From the NCBI GenBank assembly GCA_003281645.1, contig QCBJ01000004.1:1-64000 (forward strand): DNA of 64,000 nucleotides, given 5' to 3'. The position numbers and the translations under genes were made by a program. Positions within the stretch are counted from its first letter, which is position 1. Every line of letters begins with the position of its first letter. This stretch comes from Prochlorococcus sp. AG-347-G20. GTDB lineage: Bacteria > Cyanobacteriota > Cyanobacteriia > PCC-6307 > Cyanobiaceae. Shown here in pieces: positions 54,726 through 63,853 of this stretch. A model generated the notes under the pieces. That model was not told where the DNA came from and did not search any database. It saw only the letters and a list, made by a program, of their open reading frames with translations.

Positions 54726-55877
54726 ATGACAGATATAAAGGAAATTAAATTAGTCGATGTAAAAAATAACACTAATATCATAAATACCTTAAATAGTATT
54801 TATAAACTATGGGGCTATGAAGAGGTTTCACCATCATTTATAAATACTTTAGAGACGATAAAAGGACGTGGAGTTATTGAAGAAAATCAGGTTGTGGGAA
54901 TAGTAAGTAATAATTCATTATGTCTTAGACCAGAAATGACAACATCTATTGTTAAATTGTCATCTACTAGATTAATTAATAAGAAAAGACCTATAAGATT
55001 ATTTACCAATGGAATGGTCTTTGATAAAAAACAAAATAATAAAAATTCATTTAAGTTACAAGAAAAACTGCAGAGTGGAATTGAATTAATTGGATATGAT
55101 ACAAAATACCCAGAAATTGAAGTTATTAATATTTTGTTTGATGCAATCGATAATATTAATTTGAAGGATGGTTGTAACTTATACCTACTTGTAAGCACCA
55201 CAAAAATAATGGACTTGATACTGAACAAATATAAGAATAATAATTTTGAAGAAATTAAGAAAAGTCTGGTTAATTTTGATCAAGATAATTTATTTAAATT
55301 AGAAATTGATGAAAATGATAAATATATTCTTAAGGATCTTTTATTTACAAGAGGAGAACCAATTACAATATTAAAAAAATTGAAAACTAAATATGGCACT
55401 AGCAAAATTTTAGACGACTTAAATTTTTTATTTGAAACATTATCAAAAATATCAAATAAATACGGTGTTAAATTACAACTTGATCCCACGTTTCAACCTC
55501 ACTTAAATTTATATGAAGGAATAGTTTTTCAACTTATTGGGGATGATGGTAATAATAAAAGCGTAATTGCTAAAGGCGGAAGATATGACGAATTAGTAAG
55601 ATCCTTTAGTCCTAATGAAAAATTCCTAAATGGGATTGGATTTACAATTTCAATAGACATTTTAAGAAATTTAATTAAGGAAGAAAAGACAGATAAAAAA
55701 AAGATTATATTGATGTTTAAAGATTCTTTCCTGTTAGAAAAAGGTATGAATGAACAAAAAGAACTTCAGAAAAGAGGTAATATTGCCATCTTACATTTAA
55801 ATCCATGCAATGACTTGGGTAAAGCTAATCAAATAATGAAAGAAAACAACTGTAGTGAGATTTTGTGGGTTAAATAA
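54726..55877 (+). CDS. hisZ: ATP phosphoribosyltransferase regulatory subunit
   Basis: A 383-residue protein resembling histidyl-tRNA synthetase without its anticodon domain. Motif-like LRPEMTTSIVKLSSTRLINK (about 67-86), a class-II core GFTISIDILRNLIKE, and the KGGRYDELVRSF block are seen. HisZ activates the short-form HisG that starts histidine synthesis; hisG is not in the window. The length fits HisZ rather than HisS. It is third in the ferredoxin operon. ATG at 54726. Confidence 0.9.
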   Translation: MTDIKEIKLVDVKNNTNIINTLNSIYKLWGYEEVSPSFINTLETIKGRGVIEENQVVGIVSNNSLCLRPEMTTSIVKLSSTRLINKKRPIRLFTNGMVFDKKQNNKNSFKLQEKLQSGIELIGYDTKYPEIEVINILFDAIDNINLKDGCNLYLLVSTTKIMDLILNKYKNNNFEEIKKSLVNFDQDNLFKLEIDENDKYILKDLLFTRGEPITILKKLKTKYGTSKILDDLNFLFETLSKISNKYGVKLQLDPTFQPHLNLYEGIVFQLIGDDGNNKSVIAKGGRYDELVRSFSPNEKFLNGIGFTISIDILRNLIKEEKTDKKKIILMFKDSFLLEKGMNEQKELQKRGNIAILHLNPCNDLGKANQIMKENNCSEILWVK

Positions 55878-55993
55878 AACCTTTTAAAAGTTTTTTAGGT
55901 TTTTAAATTCATATATTGTTCGGACAATACTCCTAATTAAACTTGATTAACTAGTTTTTAGGAAATAGGATTTAATATATTTGATTTTTTTAA

Positions 55994-57898
55994 ATGGAAA
56001 AAGGCGAAATTCGTATTAATACCGAAAATATTTTCCCAATTATCAAGAAGGCAGTATATTCTGACCATGAAATTTTTTTAAGAGAACTTGTTAGTAATGG
56101 TGTTGACGCAATAAGTAAACGAAGAATGGCATCTATGGCAGGAGACTGTGAAAATACTGAAGAAGCTCAAGTAAAAATATCTATTGACCGCGAAAAAAAT
56201 ACCCTAACAATTTCTGATAATGGAATTGGAATGAATGATGAAGAAATTAAAAAGTACATAAACCAAGTAGCATTTTCTAGCGCAGAAGAATTCCTAACAA
56301 AATATAAAAAAGATAATGATGAATTTATAGGCCATTTTGGACTTGGTTTTTATTCAAGTTTCATGGTGGCAGATAGAGTTGATATATTAACTAAATCAGC
56401 AATTGGAGTATCAAAAGCTTTCAAATGGTCTTGTGATGGATCGCCAAATTTCACGTTAGAGGAATCAGAAAGAGAGACAATTGGTACAGATGTTATTCTT
56501 CACCTACTTGAAGAAGAAAAAGAGTTTATCGAGCCCGAAAGGATTAAATCACTAATAAAAAAATATTGTGATTTTATGCCAATAGATGTCTTATTAGAAG
56601 GAGAGACAATCAATAAGAAAAATCCACCTTGGAGAAAACAACCTAGTGAATTAAAAGATGAAGATTATATTGAGTTATATAAATACCTTTATCCTTTCCA
56701 GGGAGATCCACTGTTATGGATTCATCTAAATACAGATTATCCATATGACATACAAGGGATATTGTATTTTCCAAAGTTGTCAGGTAGAGCTGATTGGGAA
56801 AAGGGAGAAATAAAACTATTTTGCAATCAAGTATTCGTAAGCGATTCAATTAAAGAGATAGTACCAAAATACCTTTTACCTCTAAGAGGAGTTATTGACT
56901 CTACAGATATACCCCTGAATGTTAGTAGAAGTGCATTACAAACAGATAGAAAAGTAAGGTCTATATCATCATTTATCTCCAAAAAAATTGCTAATAAACT
57001 TAAGGATTTGATAAAAAATTCTCCAGAATTTTATGCAGAAATTTGGGATTCAATCTCTGCTTTTATTAAAATTGGTGCTATTGAAGATGAAAAATTTGCT
57101 GATTTAGTCAATAACAGTATAATTTTCGAAACAATAATAAATTCAGAGAAAGACATAACAAAAGATATTGAAAATAAATCCCTCATCAAGTCCAATGATA
57201 AATATTTCACAACTCTCGCAAATTACAAAGAGCGAAATAAATTAACTGATTCTAAAAAAATAATTTACTGTTCAGATTTGATTGCTCAGTCTAGTGCATT
57301 AAATATCTGTTTATCTGATAATAAAGAAGTTATTAAATCAGATCCCTTAATTGACGCACAATTTCTTCCATGGTTGGAAAGTAAAAACGAAGATTATCAA
57401 TTCCAAAGAGTAGATTCAGAAATAAATGAACTAGAAGATAAAGAATCTAAAGAAATTGTAGATAAGGATGGCAAATCAAATACAGATAATCTTAGAGATA
57501 CGATAGTTAAGGCCCTAAACAATGAGAAAGTAACAGTTAAAGTGCAGTCACTTTCAAGTAAAGATGCTCCGCCAGCTATGATCTTGCTTCCAGAACAAAT
57601 GAGAAGAATTAATGATATGGGCGCTTACATGGAACAAAAGATGCCTGGCTTACCTGAATATCATGTGCTCTTAATTAACAAAGAACATCCACTTATTGTT
57701 GGTCTTAATAAAATTACAGGCAACAAAATAATTATTGATGAAAAAGATCCTATTGAGAATCCATTGGCATCTAAAATTGCTAATCATGTTTACGATATGG
57801 CTAAGCTTTCCGTTGGTGGATTAGATCAAGAACAGATAATTAATTTACAAAATAATAATGCCGAATTAATTTCAGAATTACTTAGTTCAACAAATTGA
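55994..57898 (+). CDS. htpG: Chaperone HtpG (Hsp90)
   Basis: 634 residues, dimeric ATP-dependent chaperone of the cytoplasm. The GHKL ATP-binding motifs are seen in LRELVSNGVDAISKRRMAS, ISDNGIGMNDEEI, and GHFGLGFYSSFMVADRV. The middle and C-terminal domains are complete (VFVSDSIKEIVPKYLLPLRG; LPEQMRRINDMGAYMEQKMP). In cyanobacteria it also aids phycobilisome and photosystem assembly, which here is only background. ATG at 55994, after a 116-base gap that holds no gene. Confidence 0.96.
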   Translation: MEKGEIRINTENIFPIIKKAVYSDHEIFLRELVSNGVDAISKRRMASMAGDCENTEEAQVKISIDREKNTLTISDNGIGMNDEEIKKYINQVAFSSAEEFLTKYKKDNDEFIGHFGLGFYSSFMVADRVDILTKSAIGVSKAFKWSCDGSPNFTLEESERETIGTDVILHLLEEEKEFIEPERIKSLIKKYCDFMPIDVLLEGETINKKNPPWRKQPSELKDEDYIELYKYLYPFQGDPLLWIHLNTDYPYDIQGILYFPKLSGRADWEKGEIKLFCNQVFVSDSIKEIVPKYLLPLRGVIDSTDIPLNVSRSALQTDRKVRSISSFISKKIANKLKDLIKNSPEFYAEIWDSISAFIKIGAIEDEKFADLVNNSIIFETIINSEKDITKDIENKSLIKSNDKYFTTLANYKERNKLTDSKKIIYCSDLIAQSSALNICLSDNKEVIKSDPLIDAQFLPWLESKNEDYQFQRVDSEINELEDKESKEIVDKDGKSNTDNLRDTIVKALNNEKVTVKVQSLSSKDAPPAMILLPEQMRRINDMGAYMEQKMPGLPEYHVLLINKEHPLIVGLNKITGNKIIIDEKDPIENPLASKIANHVYDMAKLSVGGLDQEQIINLQNNNAELISELLSSTN

Positions 57899-57937
57899 GT
57901 CATGTGTTAGAATTTTTAAAGATATAACTCAATAAAT

Positions 57938-58174
57938 ATGTCAAGAGTTTGCGAACTGACCGGTGCAAAAGCTAATAACGGGATGGCAGTGAGTCACTCA
58001 CATATTCGTACAAAAAAATTGCAACAAGTGAATCTCCAAAAAAGGAGACTTTGGTGGGAAGAAGGCAAAAAATGGGTGAATATTAAAATTAGCACCAAAG
58101 CACTAAAGTCTATACAAAAAGTAGGTTTAGATAAATTTGCTAAATCAAATGGAGTTGATTTAAAAAAATTCTAA
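57938..58174 (+). CDS. rpmB: 50S ribosomal protein L28
   Basis: 78 residues. [20 protein letters not shown] and [20 protein letters not shown] are the signature of L28 in the cyanobacterial/plastid style, with a lysine-rich end. It follows htpG by 39 bases. Structural protein of the large subunit near the tRNA exit path. ATG at 57938. The frame ends 5 bases before the peroxiredoxin ATG. Confidence 0.97.
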   Translation: MSRVCELTGAKANNGMAVSHSHIRTKKLQQVNLQKRRLWWEEGKKWVNIKISTKALKSIQKVGLDKFAKSNGVDLKKF

Positions 58175-58179
58175 ATTTG

Positions 58180-58713
58180 ATGAGAAATTTAGTTGTAAGT
58201 ATATTAATACCTTTTATTTTTTTATTTAATTGTAATTCAGCAATCGCTTTTGACTTTGCTCCTGAAGTTGGAGATATTGCTCCAAACTTTCAATTAGAAG
58301 GTTTTAATAAAAACATTAAATCAAAAAATATTTGGGAATTAAATGATTTTCAAGGTAAGTGGCTTGTTATGTATTTTTACCCAAAGGACTTTACCGCAGG
58401 TTGCACTCTTGAAGCTAAAGGTTTTTCGGAATTAAAAAAAGATTTTTTAAAATATAATGCCGAAATTGTTGGTATTAGTGCTGATAATCAAGATTCTCAT
58501 GAAAGTTTCTGCAGCGAGAAATCTATAAACTATACTTTATTATCCGATCCTGAAGGAATTATTAGCGACAAGTATGGTTCATGGATTCCTCCATTTTCTG
58601 ATAGAAATACTTTTTTGATTTCTCCCGAAGGGGAAATTTCTTATCGATGGATAAGCGTTTTACCTATAAATCATGCAAAAGAAGTACTTAATGTACTAAA
58701 GAAAAAAATATAA
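58180..58713 (+). CDS. PrxQ/BCP-type peroxiredoxin with signal peptide
   Basis: 177 residues from ATG 58180 (a TTG directly before is also possible). A signal peptide (about 3-23, ending AIAFDF) suggests lumenal or periplasmic placement. The peroxidatic cysteine is C75 in FTAGCTLEAK. Where PrxQ has a resolving cysteine five residues further on there is none; another cysteine is C111 in SFCSEK. It could therefore be a one-Cys or atypical form reduced by a partner. The fold is intact: FYPKDFTAGC, VGISADNQDSHESF, LLSDPEGIISDKYG. Confidence 0.88.
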   Translation: MRNLVVSILIPFIFLFNCNSAIAFDFAPEVGDIAPNFQLEGFNKNIKSKNIWELNDFQGKWLVMYFYPKDFTAGCTLEAKGFSELKKDFLKYNAEIVGISADNQDSHESFCSEKSINYTLLSDPEGIISDKYGSWIPPFSDRNTFLISPEGEISYRWISVLPINHAKEVLNVLKKKI

Positions 58714-58716
58714 ATT

Positions 58717-59019
58717 TTGCACGAACTTTCATTTGGAACTTGGTTAATTCACATCTCTTCGGTCATTGAATGGATATTTACCATCTTTGTTATATACAAA
58801 ATTTCTACTTATAAAAAATACAATTTATTTTTTTGGTTAAGCTTAGCTATGGTTCCAAACTTAATAGGAGCTATGTGCGCTATTACTTGGCATATCTATG
58901 ATAATCAAGATGTACTGTATGGATTAGTAACGCTTCAAGGGATATTTACATTTATTGGTAATACAACATTAGCTCTCGCATCATTCACTATTTTTAAAAA
59001 GGAAGAGACTTATGAATGA
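58717..59019 (+). CDS. DUF2499 family membrane protein
   Basis: A 100-residue membrane protein with about three helices (about 9-25, 38-58, 76-92). The blocks SFGTWLIHISSVIEWIFTIF, AMVPNLIGAMCAITWHIYDN and LYGLVTLQGIFTFIGNTTLA match DUF2499, a cyanobacterial/plastid family of unknown function. TTG start at 58717. It overlaps the DUF3593 gene by 8 bases; the two are usually adjacent in cyanobacteria and may form a complex. It is 3 bases after the PrxQ-type gene. Confidence 0.8.
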   Translation: MHELSFGTWLIHISSVIEWIFTIFVIYKISTYKKYNLFFWLSLAMVPNLIGAMCAITWHIYDNQDVLYGLVTLQGIFTFIGNTTLALASFTIFKKEETYE

Positions 59020-59347
59020 TTTATTTTTTAAATTTATAGAAAAATTAGGTTCAATTGATAATACATTATTGTTTGCAGTATCAATAATTCCATATGCAAT
59101 ATTTTTGTTTTACTTATATAAAATCAAATCTGTTAATATTTTTGTAAAAACTGGATTTTCCATAACTGTTTTATTCGTATTCATAACTATATTGGTATCT
59201 ATTTTCACACTAAATTACTATGATAAAACCCTTGTTGAGGTGGACTTCCTGCATGGCTTTGCAGAATCCTTCCTAACTCTAAGTGATTTTGTTATTTTGT
59301 TTGGATTTATAAAGTTTTTAAATAGTTTAGAAGTAAACAACTCTTAA
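59012..59347 (+). CDS. DUF3593 family membrane protein
   Basis: A 111-residue protein with three likely helices (about 16-36, 46-68, 80-100). FAVSIIPYAIFLFYLYKIKS and EVDFLHGFAESFLTLSDFVI are the family's conserved parts (DUF3593). Its function is unknown, but its steady pairing with DUF2499 suggests a shared membrane role, perhaps in thylakoids (inference). It overlaps the end of DUF2499 by 8 bases and is followed by psaK. ATG at 59012. Confidence 0.8.
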   Translation: MNDLFFKFIEKLGSIDNTLLFAVSIIPYAIFLFYLYKIKSVNIFVKTGFSITVLFVFITILVSIFTLNYYDKTLVEVDFLHGFAESFLTLSDFVILFGFIKFLNSLEVNNS

Positions 59348-59350
59348 GAC

Positions 59351-59381
59351 CTTTTACAATTTTGTGTTTTTTTGGTAAAAG
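59351..59381 (+). promoter_or_regulatory. Inverted repeat between DUF3593 and psaK
   Basis: CTTTTAC (59351-59357) and GTAAAAG (59375-59381) are perfect inverted arms around a T-rich 17-base loop. It begins 3 bases after the DUF3593 stop and lies 34 bases before the psaK ATG. It could end the upstream transcript or act in the psaK leader; the stem is AU-rich and weak. Confidence 0.3.
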
Positions 59382-59414
59382 TATTAGAGAATAATAGAAA
59401 AATAACGATTTTTT

Positions 59415-59675
59415 ATGTTTACTACATTATTTGCAGCTGCAGATCCAGCAACTTTTTCTTGGTCTCCAAAGTGTGCCGTCGTAATGATTGCATGTAATGT
59501 TTTTGCTTATGCAATTGCTAGAGCAACAATAAGAAAACCTAATGAAGGTTTTGAAATACCTAATTCAAAATTCTTTGGTGGTTTAAGTCACGCATCAGTT
59601 GTAGGTGCTAATTGCCTAGGTCATATTTTTGGAATTGGAGCAATCTTAGGATTAGCCTCACGTGGTGTTTTATAA
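59415..59675 (+). CDS. psaK: Photosystem I subunit PsaK
   Basis: An 86-residue two-helix subunit at the outer edge of photosystem I, involved in antenna contact. The first helix is near 20-37 (AVVMIACNVFAYAIARATI), then a loop RKPNEGFEIPNSKFFGG and a second helix SHASVVGANCLGHIFGIGAI ending GLASRGVL. These are typical PsaK blocks, and the N-terminal presequence MFTTLFAAADPATFSWSPK is usual in cyanobacteria. ATG at 59415. It ends 19 bases before the convergent dxs end. Confidence 0.95.
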   Translation: MFTTLFAAADPATFSWSPKCAVVMIACNVFAYAIARATIRKPNEGFEIPNSKFFGGLSHASVVGANCLGHIFGIGAILGLASRGVL

Positions 59676-59694
59676 ATATTTATTTATTAAATTT

Positions 59695-61584
59695 TTAATT
59701 ATCTAATTTAAATTTTTTAACAATTTTATCTGCCATCTGATCAGGCATAAGTCCTAATTTTTCTTTACTCTGATCAGGTGAAGCATGATCAACTAAAACA
59801 TCGGGTATACCTATTCTGTATACAGGAATGTTTATTTCATTATCGTTTAATAATTCAACTATTGCGGAACCAAATCCACCTATTAGGGTTCCCTCCTCCA
59901 TAGTTACAACTTTTTGAATCCTACTTGCTAAAGGCATAATAAGATTTTTATCGAGAGGTTTCACAAATCTTGCATTAACAAGACATGCATTAATGTTCAT
60001 ATTTTTTAGTATCTTTGTTGTTTCGATAGCTGATGCGACCATTGAACCATAAGCAATAATTAAAATATCCTCTCCTTCTTCAAGTATTTCAGCTTCGCCT
60101 ATATTTAAAGGTTCCCAACCCTCATCCATTACAGCCACTCCTAACCCAGAGCCTCTGGGTATTCTTAGTGCTGTAGGACCATTATAGTTTATAGAAGTTA
60201 TTAACATTCTCTGTAATTCTGATTCATCTTTAGGGGCCATCAATACAAAATTAGGTATAGATCTCATGTAACTGATATCGTATTGACCTTGGTGCGTAGG
60301 ACCGTCAGCTCCAACTATCCCAGCCCTATCAAGTACGAACGATACTGGTAAATTTTGTATACCAACATCATGAATTAATTGATCGAATGCTCGTTGAAGA
60401 AAAGTACTATAAATAGCTACAACAGGTTTAAGACCATCGCAGGACATTCCTGCCGCAAGAGTAACTGCATGTTGTTCTGCTATTCCTACATCGATATATT
60501 GATCTGGAATATTTTTTTGTAATATATCTAAACCAGTCCCTGTAGCCATTGCTGCTGTAATGCCAACAACTTTGCTATCTTGTTCACATATTTTCAATAA
60601 GGTTTGACCAAATATTTTACTATAACTAACAGGTTTAGGTTTCTTAGATGGAATAGATTTCCCAGTAGTTAGATCAAATGCTGACTGTGCATGATATCCA
60701 ACCTGATCAGCTTCTGCATAAGGGTAACCCTTACCTTTTGTTGTGACAACATGAACAAGTACAGGTTTTTTAAGTTTGTGAGCAGCGTTAAAAGTATTAA
60801 CTAAATTTCCAATGTCATGTCCGTCAATTGGACCCATATATGTAAATCCAAGTTCTTCAAAAACAGCTCCGACCTTAGGTACTGCTAGACGTCTAACGCT
60901 TCCTTTTATATTTTTTAGTTCTTCTGGAATATCCTTACCAATTAATGGAATATTTTTTACACTTTCTTGAACACTATCTGACAAAAATTGCAATGGTGGA
61001 CTAACTCTTACTTTATTTAAGTAAGATGAAAGTGCTCCAACTGGAGGTGAAATAGACATATCATTATCGTTTAATACTACAACTAAAGGAGTATTTGGTA
61101 AGTGACCTGCATGATTTATAGCTTCTAATGCCATTCCTCCAGTTAATGCTCCATCTCCAATAACGGCGACACATTTATAATTTTCACCTTTTCTATCTCT
61201 TGCTATTGCCATTCCTAAAGCAGCAGAAATAGATGTACTTGCATGTCCAGCACCAAAATGATCAAATTTACTTTCACTTCTTTTGAGATATCCTGCTACT
61301 CCATTTTGTTGTCTAAGGGAATCAAATTTACTAAAACGTCCAGTTATTAATTTATGAGGATAACCTTGATGTCCTACATCCCAAACAACCTTATCGAAGT
61401 CAAGATCAAGAGTTTGATATAAAGCCAATGTAAGTTCAACAACACCTAAACCAGGACCAAGATGTCCACCACTAGTAGAAACTACTTGAAGATGTCTCTC
61501 TCTAATTTGACAGGCAATTTCCTCTAATTGTGAAATTGTTAAGCCATGAAGTTGATTTGGATGACTTAACTCACTTAAAAGCAT
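59695..61584 (-). CDS. dxs: 1-deoxy-D-xylulose-5-phosphate synthase
   Basis: 629 residues, thiamine-diphosphate enzyme and first step of the MEP isoprenoid pathway (carotenoids, chlorophyll phytol). The ThDP motif is [18 protein letters not shown]; other blocks are [20 protein letters not shown], the [20 protein letters not shown] histidine region, and [14 protein letters not shown]. Complete and of normal length. ATG at 61584, divergent from ilvA with about 116 bases between them. Confidence 0.97.
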   Translation of the reverse strand: MLLSELSHPNQLHGLTISQLEEIACQIRERHLQVVSTSGGHLGPGLGVVELTLALYQTLDLDFDKVVWDVGHQGYPHKLITGRFSKFDSLRQQNGVAGYLKRSESKFDHFGAGHASTSISAALGMAIARDRKGENYKCVAVIGDGALTGGMALEAINHAGHLPNTPLVVVLNDNDMSISPPVGALSSYLNKVRVSPPLQFLSDSVQESVKNIPLIGKDIPEELKNIKGSVRRLAVPKVGAVFEELGFTYMGPIDGHDIGNLVNTFNAAHKLKKPVLVHVVTTKGKGYPYAEADQVGYHAQSAFDLTTGKSIPSKKPKPVSYSKIFGQTLLKICEQDSKVVGITAAMATGTGLDILQKNIPDQYIDVGIAEQHAVTLAAGMSCDGLKPVVAIYSTFLQRAFDQLIHDVGIQNLPVSFVLDRAGIVGADGPTHQGQYDISYMRSIPNFVLMAPKDESELQRMLITSINYNGPTALRIPRGSGLGVAVMDEGWEPLNIGEAEILEEGEDILIIAYGSMVASAIETTKILKNMNINACLVNARFVKPLDKNLIMPLASRIQKVVTMEEGTLIGGFGSAIVELLNDNEINIPVYRIGIPDVLVDHASPDQSKEKLGLMPDQMADKIVKKFKLDN

Positions 61585-61604
61585 TTAACAAAAATTGGTA
61601 TCTA

Positions 61605-61610
61605 TATAAT
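61605..61610 (+). promoter_or_regulatory. Putative -10 box upstream of ilvA
   Basis: TATAAT, 91 bases before the ilvA ATG and on its strand. It would give a leader of about 85 bases containing a 13-codon open frame with a good ribosome-binding site. No clear -35 is visible. Confidence 0.4.
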
Positions 61611-61630
61611 CTAAAACGTAGAGGTGCAAA

Positions 61631-61672
61631 ATGAGTATTTTTTTTGAAATAGATCATGTAATGTTTTATTAG
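61631..61672 (+). CDS. Possible 13-codon leader peptide of ilvA
   Basis: An ATG-TAG frame encoding MSIFFEIDHVMFY, preceded by GAGGTG with a 4-base spacing, which is better than most ribosome-binding sites in this window. It lies in the ilvA leader, 28 bases before the gene. Two isoleucines and a valine are too few for classic attenuation, and no paired terminator hairpin is obvious. It may be chance. Confidence 0.25.
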   Translation: MSIFFEIDHVMFY

Positions 61673-61700
61673 ATTAATAATTAATGCTAAAAATATATAT

Positions 61701-63242
61701 ATGAATGATTATTTTGAAAAAATACTTCAAGCGGAAGTCTATGAAGTAGCTAAAAAAACACCGCTAGAGAAAGCACATAATTTGAGTAATACGCTTAATA
61801 ATGATGTTTTTCTAAAAAGAGAGGATCTTCAAGATGTATTTTCATTCAAAGTAAGAGGTGCATATAACAAAATGAGTAAGCTCTCCAATTCCCAGCTTTC
61901 TCAGGGAGTAATTACTTCAAGTGCTGGTAATCATGCTCAAGGTGTTGCTCTTAGTGCTCTCAAGCTAAATTGCCAAGCGACAATATTAATGCCCATTACA
62001 ACACCTCTTGTAAAAGTTAATGCAGTGAAAAAGTTAAAGGCAAAAGTTATATTATTTGGTGATAATTATGATGAAACTTACAAAGAAGCAATAAGGATTA
62101 GCAAAGAAAGAAATTTATGTTTTATTCATCCTTTTGATGATCCAGATGTAATAGCAGGACAAGGAACAATAGCTATTGAACTTGAACAGCAACTAAAGGA
62201 AAAACCCTATGCCATTTATATTGCTGTTGGTGGTGGAGGATTGATATCAGGCATATCCTTATATATTAAAAAGATATGGCCTGAAGTAAAAATAATTGGG
62301 GTGGAGCCTGAAGATGCAGACGCTATGACAAAATCATTGGAAGAATCAAAAATTGTGGAATTATCTTCTGTTGGTCAATTTGCAGATGGAGTGGCGGTTA
62401 AAAAAATTGGTAAAAATACTTTTGATATTGGCAGAAAATATATAGATAAGATGATTACTGTTAATACTGATGAAATATGCGCAGCTATAAAAGATGTTTT
62501 TGAGGATACTAGATCAATACTAGAGCCCGCAGGAGCATTATCAATTGCAGGGATGAAAAAAGATATTTTAAATTCGAATCATTCAAATAGAAAAATGGTT
62601 GCGATTGCTTGTGGTGCAAATATGAATTTTGAGCGGCTTAGATTTGTCGCAGAAAGAGCAGAACTTGGTGAGTGTAAAGAAGTAATGATGGCTGTTGAAA
62701 TTCCTGAACGTGCTGGAAGTTTAATTGATTTTTGTAAGTTACTTGATAATAGAAATTTAACTGAATTTAGCTACAGGATGTCGAATTCTAAGAATGCCCA
62801 GATTTTTGTAGGAGTTCAAGTCTATGGTTTACATGATAAAAAAAATCTTTTAAATGTATTTAGAAATTCGGAGTACTCATTTATGGACATAAGTGATGAT
62901 GAATTATCTAAAAATCATCTAAGACATATGGTAGGTGGAAGATTACCAAAGAATTTTAAAGAAATTGATAATAGAAAATTTGTTGAGCTTTTATACAGAT
63001 TTGAGTTTCCTGAAAGGCCTGGCGCATTAATAAACTTCTTAAAAAATATGAAATCTAATTGGTCTATAAGCGTATTCCACTATAGAAATTATGGAGCTGA
63101 TGTTGGGAAAATTGTTATTGGAGTTTTAATCGATAAAAATGAGATTTTAGAATGGAATAAATTTGTAAGAATTCTAGGCTATAAATTTTGGGATGAAACT
63201 CAAAACGATACATATAAATTATTCCTTGGTGCATCAGATTAA
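61701..63242 (+). CDS. ilvA: Threonine ammonia-lyase, biosynthetic
   Basis: 513 residues. Converts threonine to 2-oxobutyrate, first step of isoleucine synthesis. The pyridoxal lysine is K50 in VFSFKVRGAYNK; VITSSAGNHAQGVALSA and GGGGLISGISLYIK are further cofactor motifs. The C-terminal part (about 330-513) carries two ACT-like regulatory units (EIPERAGSLIDFCKLLDNRN and FEFPERPGALINFLKNMKSN), so isoleucine feedback is expected. The length fits the regulated form. ATG at 61701. A short leader frame precedes it. Confidence 0.96.
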   Translation: MNDYFEKILQAEVYEVAKKTPLEKAHNLSNTLNNDVFLKREDLQDVFSFKVRGAYNKMSKLSNSQLSQGVITSSAGNHAQGVALSALKLNCQATILMPITTPLVKVNAVKKLKAKVILFGDNYDETYKEAIRISKERNLCFIHPFDDPDVIAGQGTIAIELEQQLKEKPYAIYIAVGGGGLISGISLYIKKIWPEVKIIGVEPEDADAMTKSLEESKIVELSSVGQFADGVAVKKIGKNTFDIGRKYIDKMITVNTDEICAAIKDVFEDTRSILEPAGALSIAGMKKDILNSNHSNRKMVAIACGANMNFERLRFVAERAELGECKEVMMAVEIPERAGSLIDFCKLLDNRNLTEFSYRMSNSKNAQIFVGVQVYGLHDKKNLLNVFRNSEYSFMDISDDELSKNHLRHMVGGRLPKNFKEIDNRKFVELLYRFEFPERPGALINFLKNMKSNWSISVFHYRNYGADVGKIVIGVLIDKNEILEWNKFVRILGYKFWDETQNDTYKLFLGASD

Positions 63243-63263
63243 ATTTAAGGTAAATTAGGAAAG

Positions 63264-63815
63264 ATTTCGGTAATTAAAATCAATCATTCTGATCTAAATA
63301 CCACGCCAATATCTGATATAGATCTAGTTACTAAAGTTGAAGCTGTTCTATATTTGAAAGGCAAACCAATAACAAAAAAGGATCTTTCAGAAATTACTAA
63401 TTCTGATATAAGCTCAATAAATGATGCAATTAAAGATCTAATAAATAAATACTCTAATCCAAACTCAGCTATTGAATTAAATGCAGTTAATAACAGTTTT
63501 TCTCTCGAACTAAAATCTAGTCTTAATGAATTCGTCGATGATTTACTTCCTTCTGATTTGAAAACATCCGAATTAAGGACATTGGCTACTATTGCGATCA
63601 AAAAAAAGATCCTACAATCGGATCTTATACTTCTTAGAGGTTCAGGTGCATATGATCATATTAAAGAATTATTAGAAAAGAAATTTATCGTCAAACGAAA
63701 GCAAAAAGATGGTAGATCATATTGGTTATCATTATCAGAAAAGTTTTTTCAAACTTTTGCTGTAAGTAATGAATATCTTTCAAATATAGGAAGCAGTGAT
63801 AATAAGCAGCAATAA
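63264..63815 (+). CDS. scpB: Segregation and condensation protein ScpB
   Basis: A winged-helix protein partner of SMC-ScpA in chromosome condensation. Helix 1 LVTKVEAVLYLKGKPITKKD, the central SLELKSSLNEFVDDLLPSDL, and LLRGSGAYDHIKELLEKKFI followed by RSYWLSLSEKFFQTF fit ScpB. The first ATG/GTG/TTG in frame (TTG 63354) lies inside helix 1, while homologous sequence (about 30 residues) continues upstream to a stop at 63246. No standard start codon exists there; ATT at 63264, 3 bases after AGGA, or ATT 63273 are the best guesses. I place the start at 63264 with low certainty. Confidence 0.85.
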   Translation: MSVIKINHSDLNTTPISDIDLVTKVEAVLYLKGKPITKKDLSEITNSDISSINDAIKDLINKYSNPNSAIELNAVNNSFSLELKSSLNEFVDDLLPSDLKTSELRTLATIAIKKKILQSDLILLRGSGAYDHIKELLEKKFIVKRKQKDGRSYWLSLSEKFFQTFAVSNEYLSNIGSSDNKQQ

Positions 63816-63853
63816 AAAGTAAATGTTAGGATATATAAAATTACGACAAGATA

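Noticed and set aside
55878..55993. Terminator hairpin between hisZ and htpG (AAACCT...AGGTTT)
   Set aside because: The arms are six AT-rich bases around a long loop, too weak to separate from background in this AT-rich DNA.
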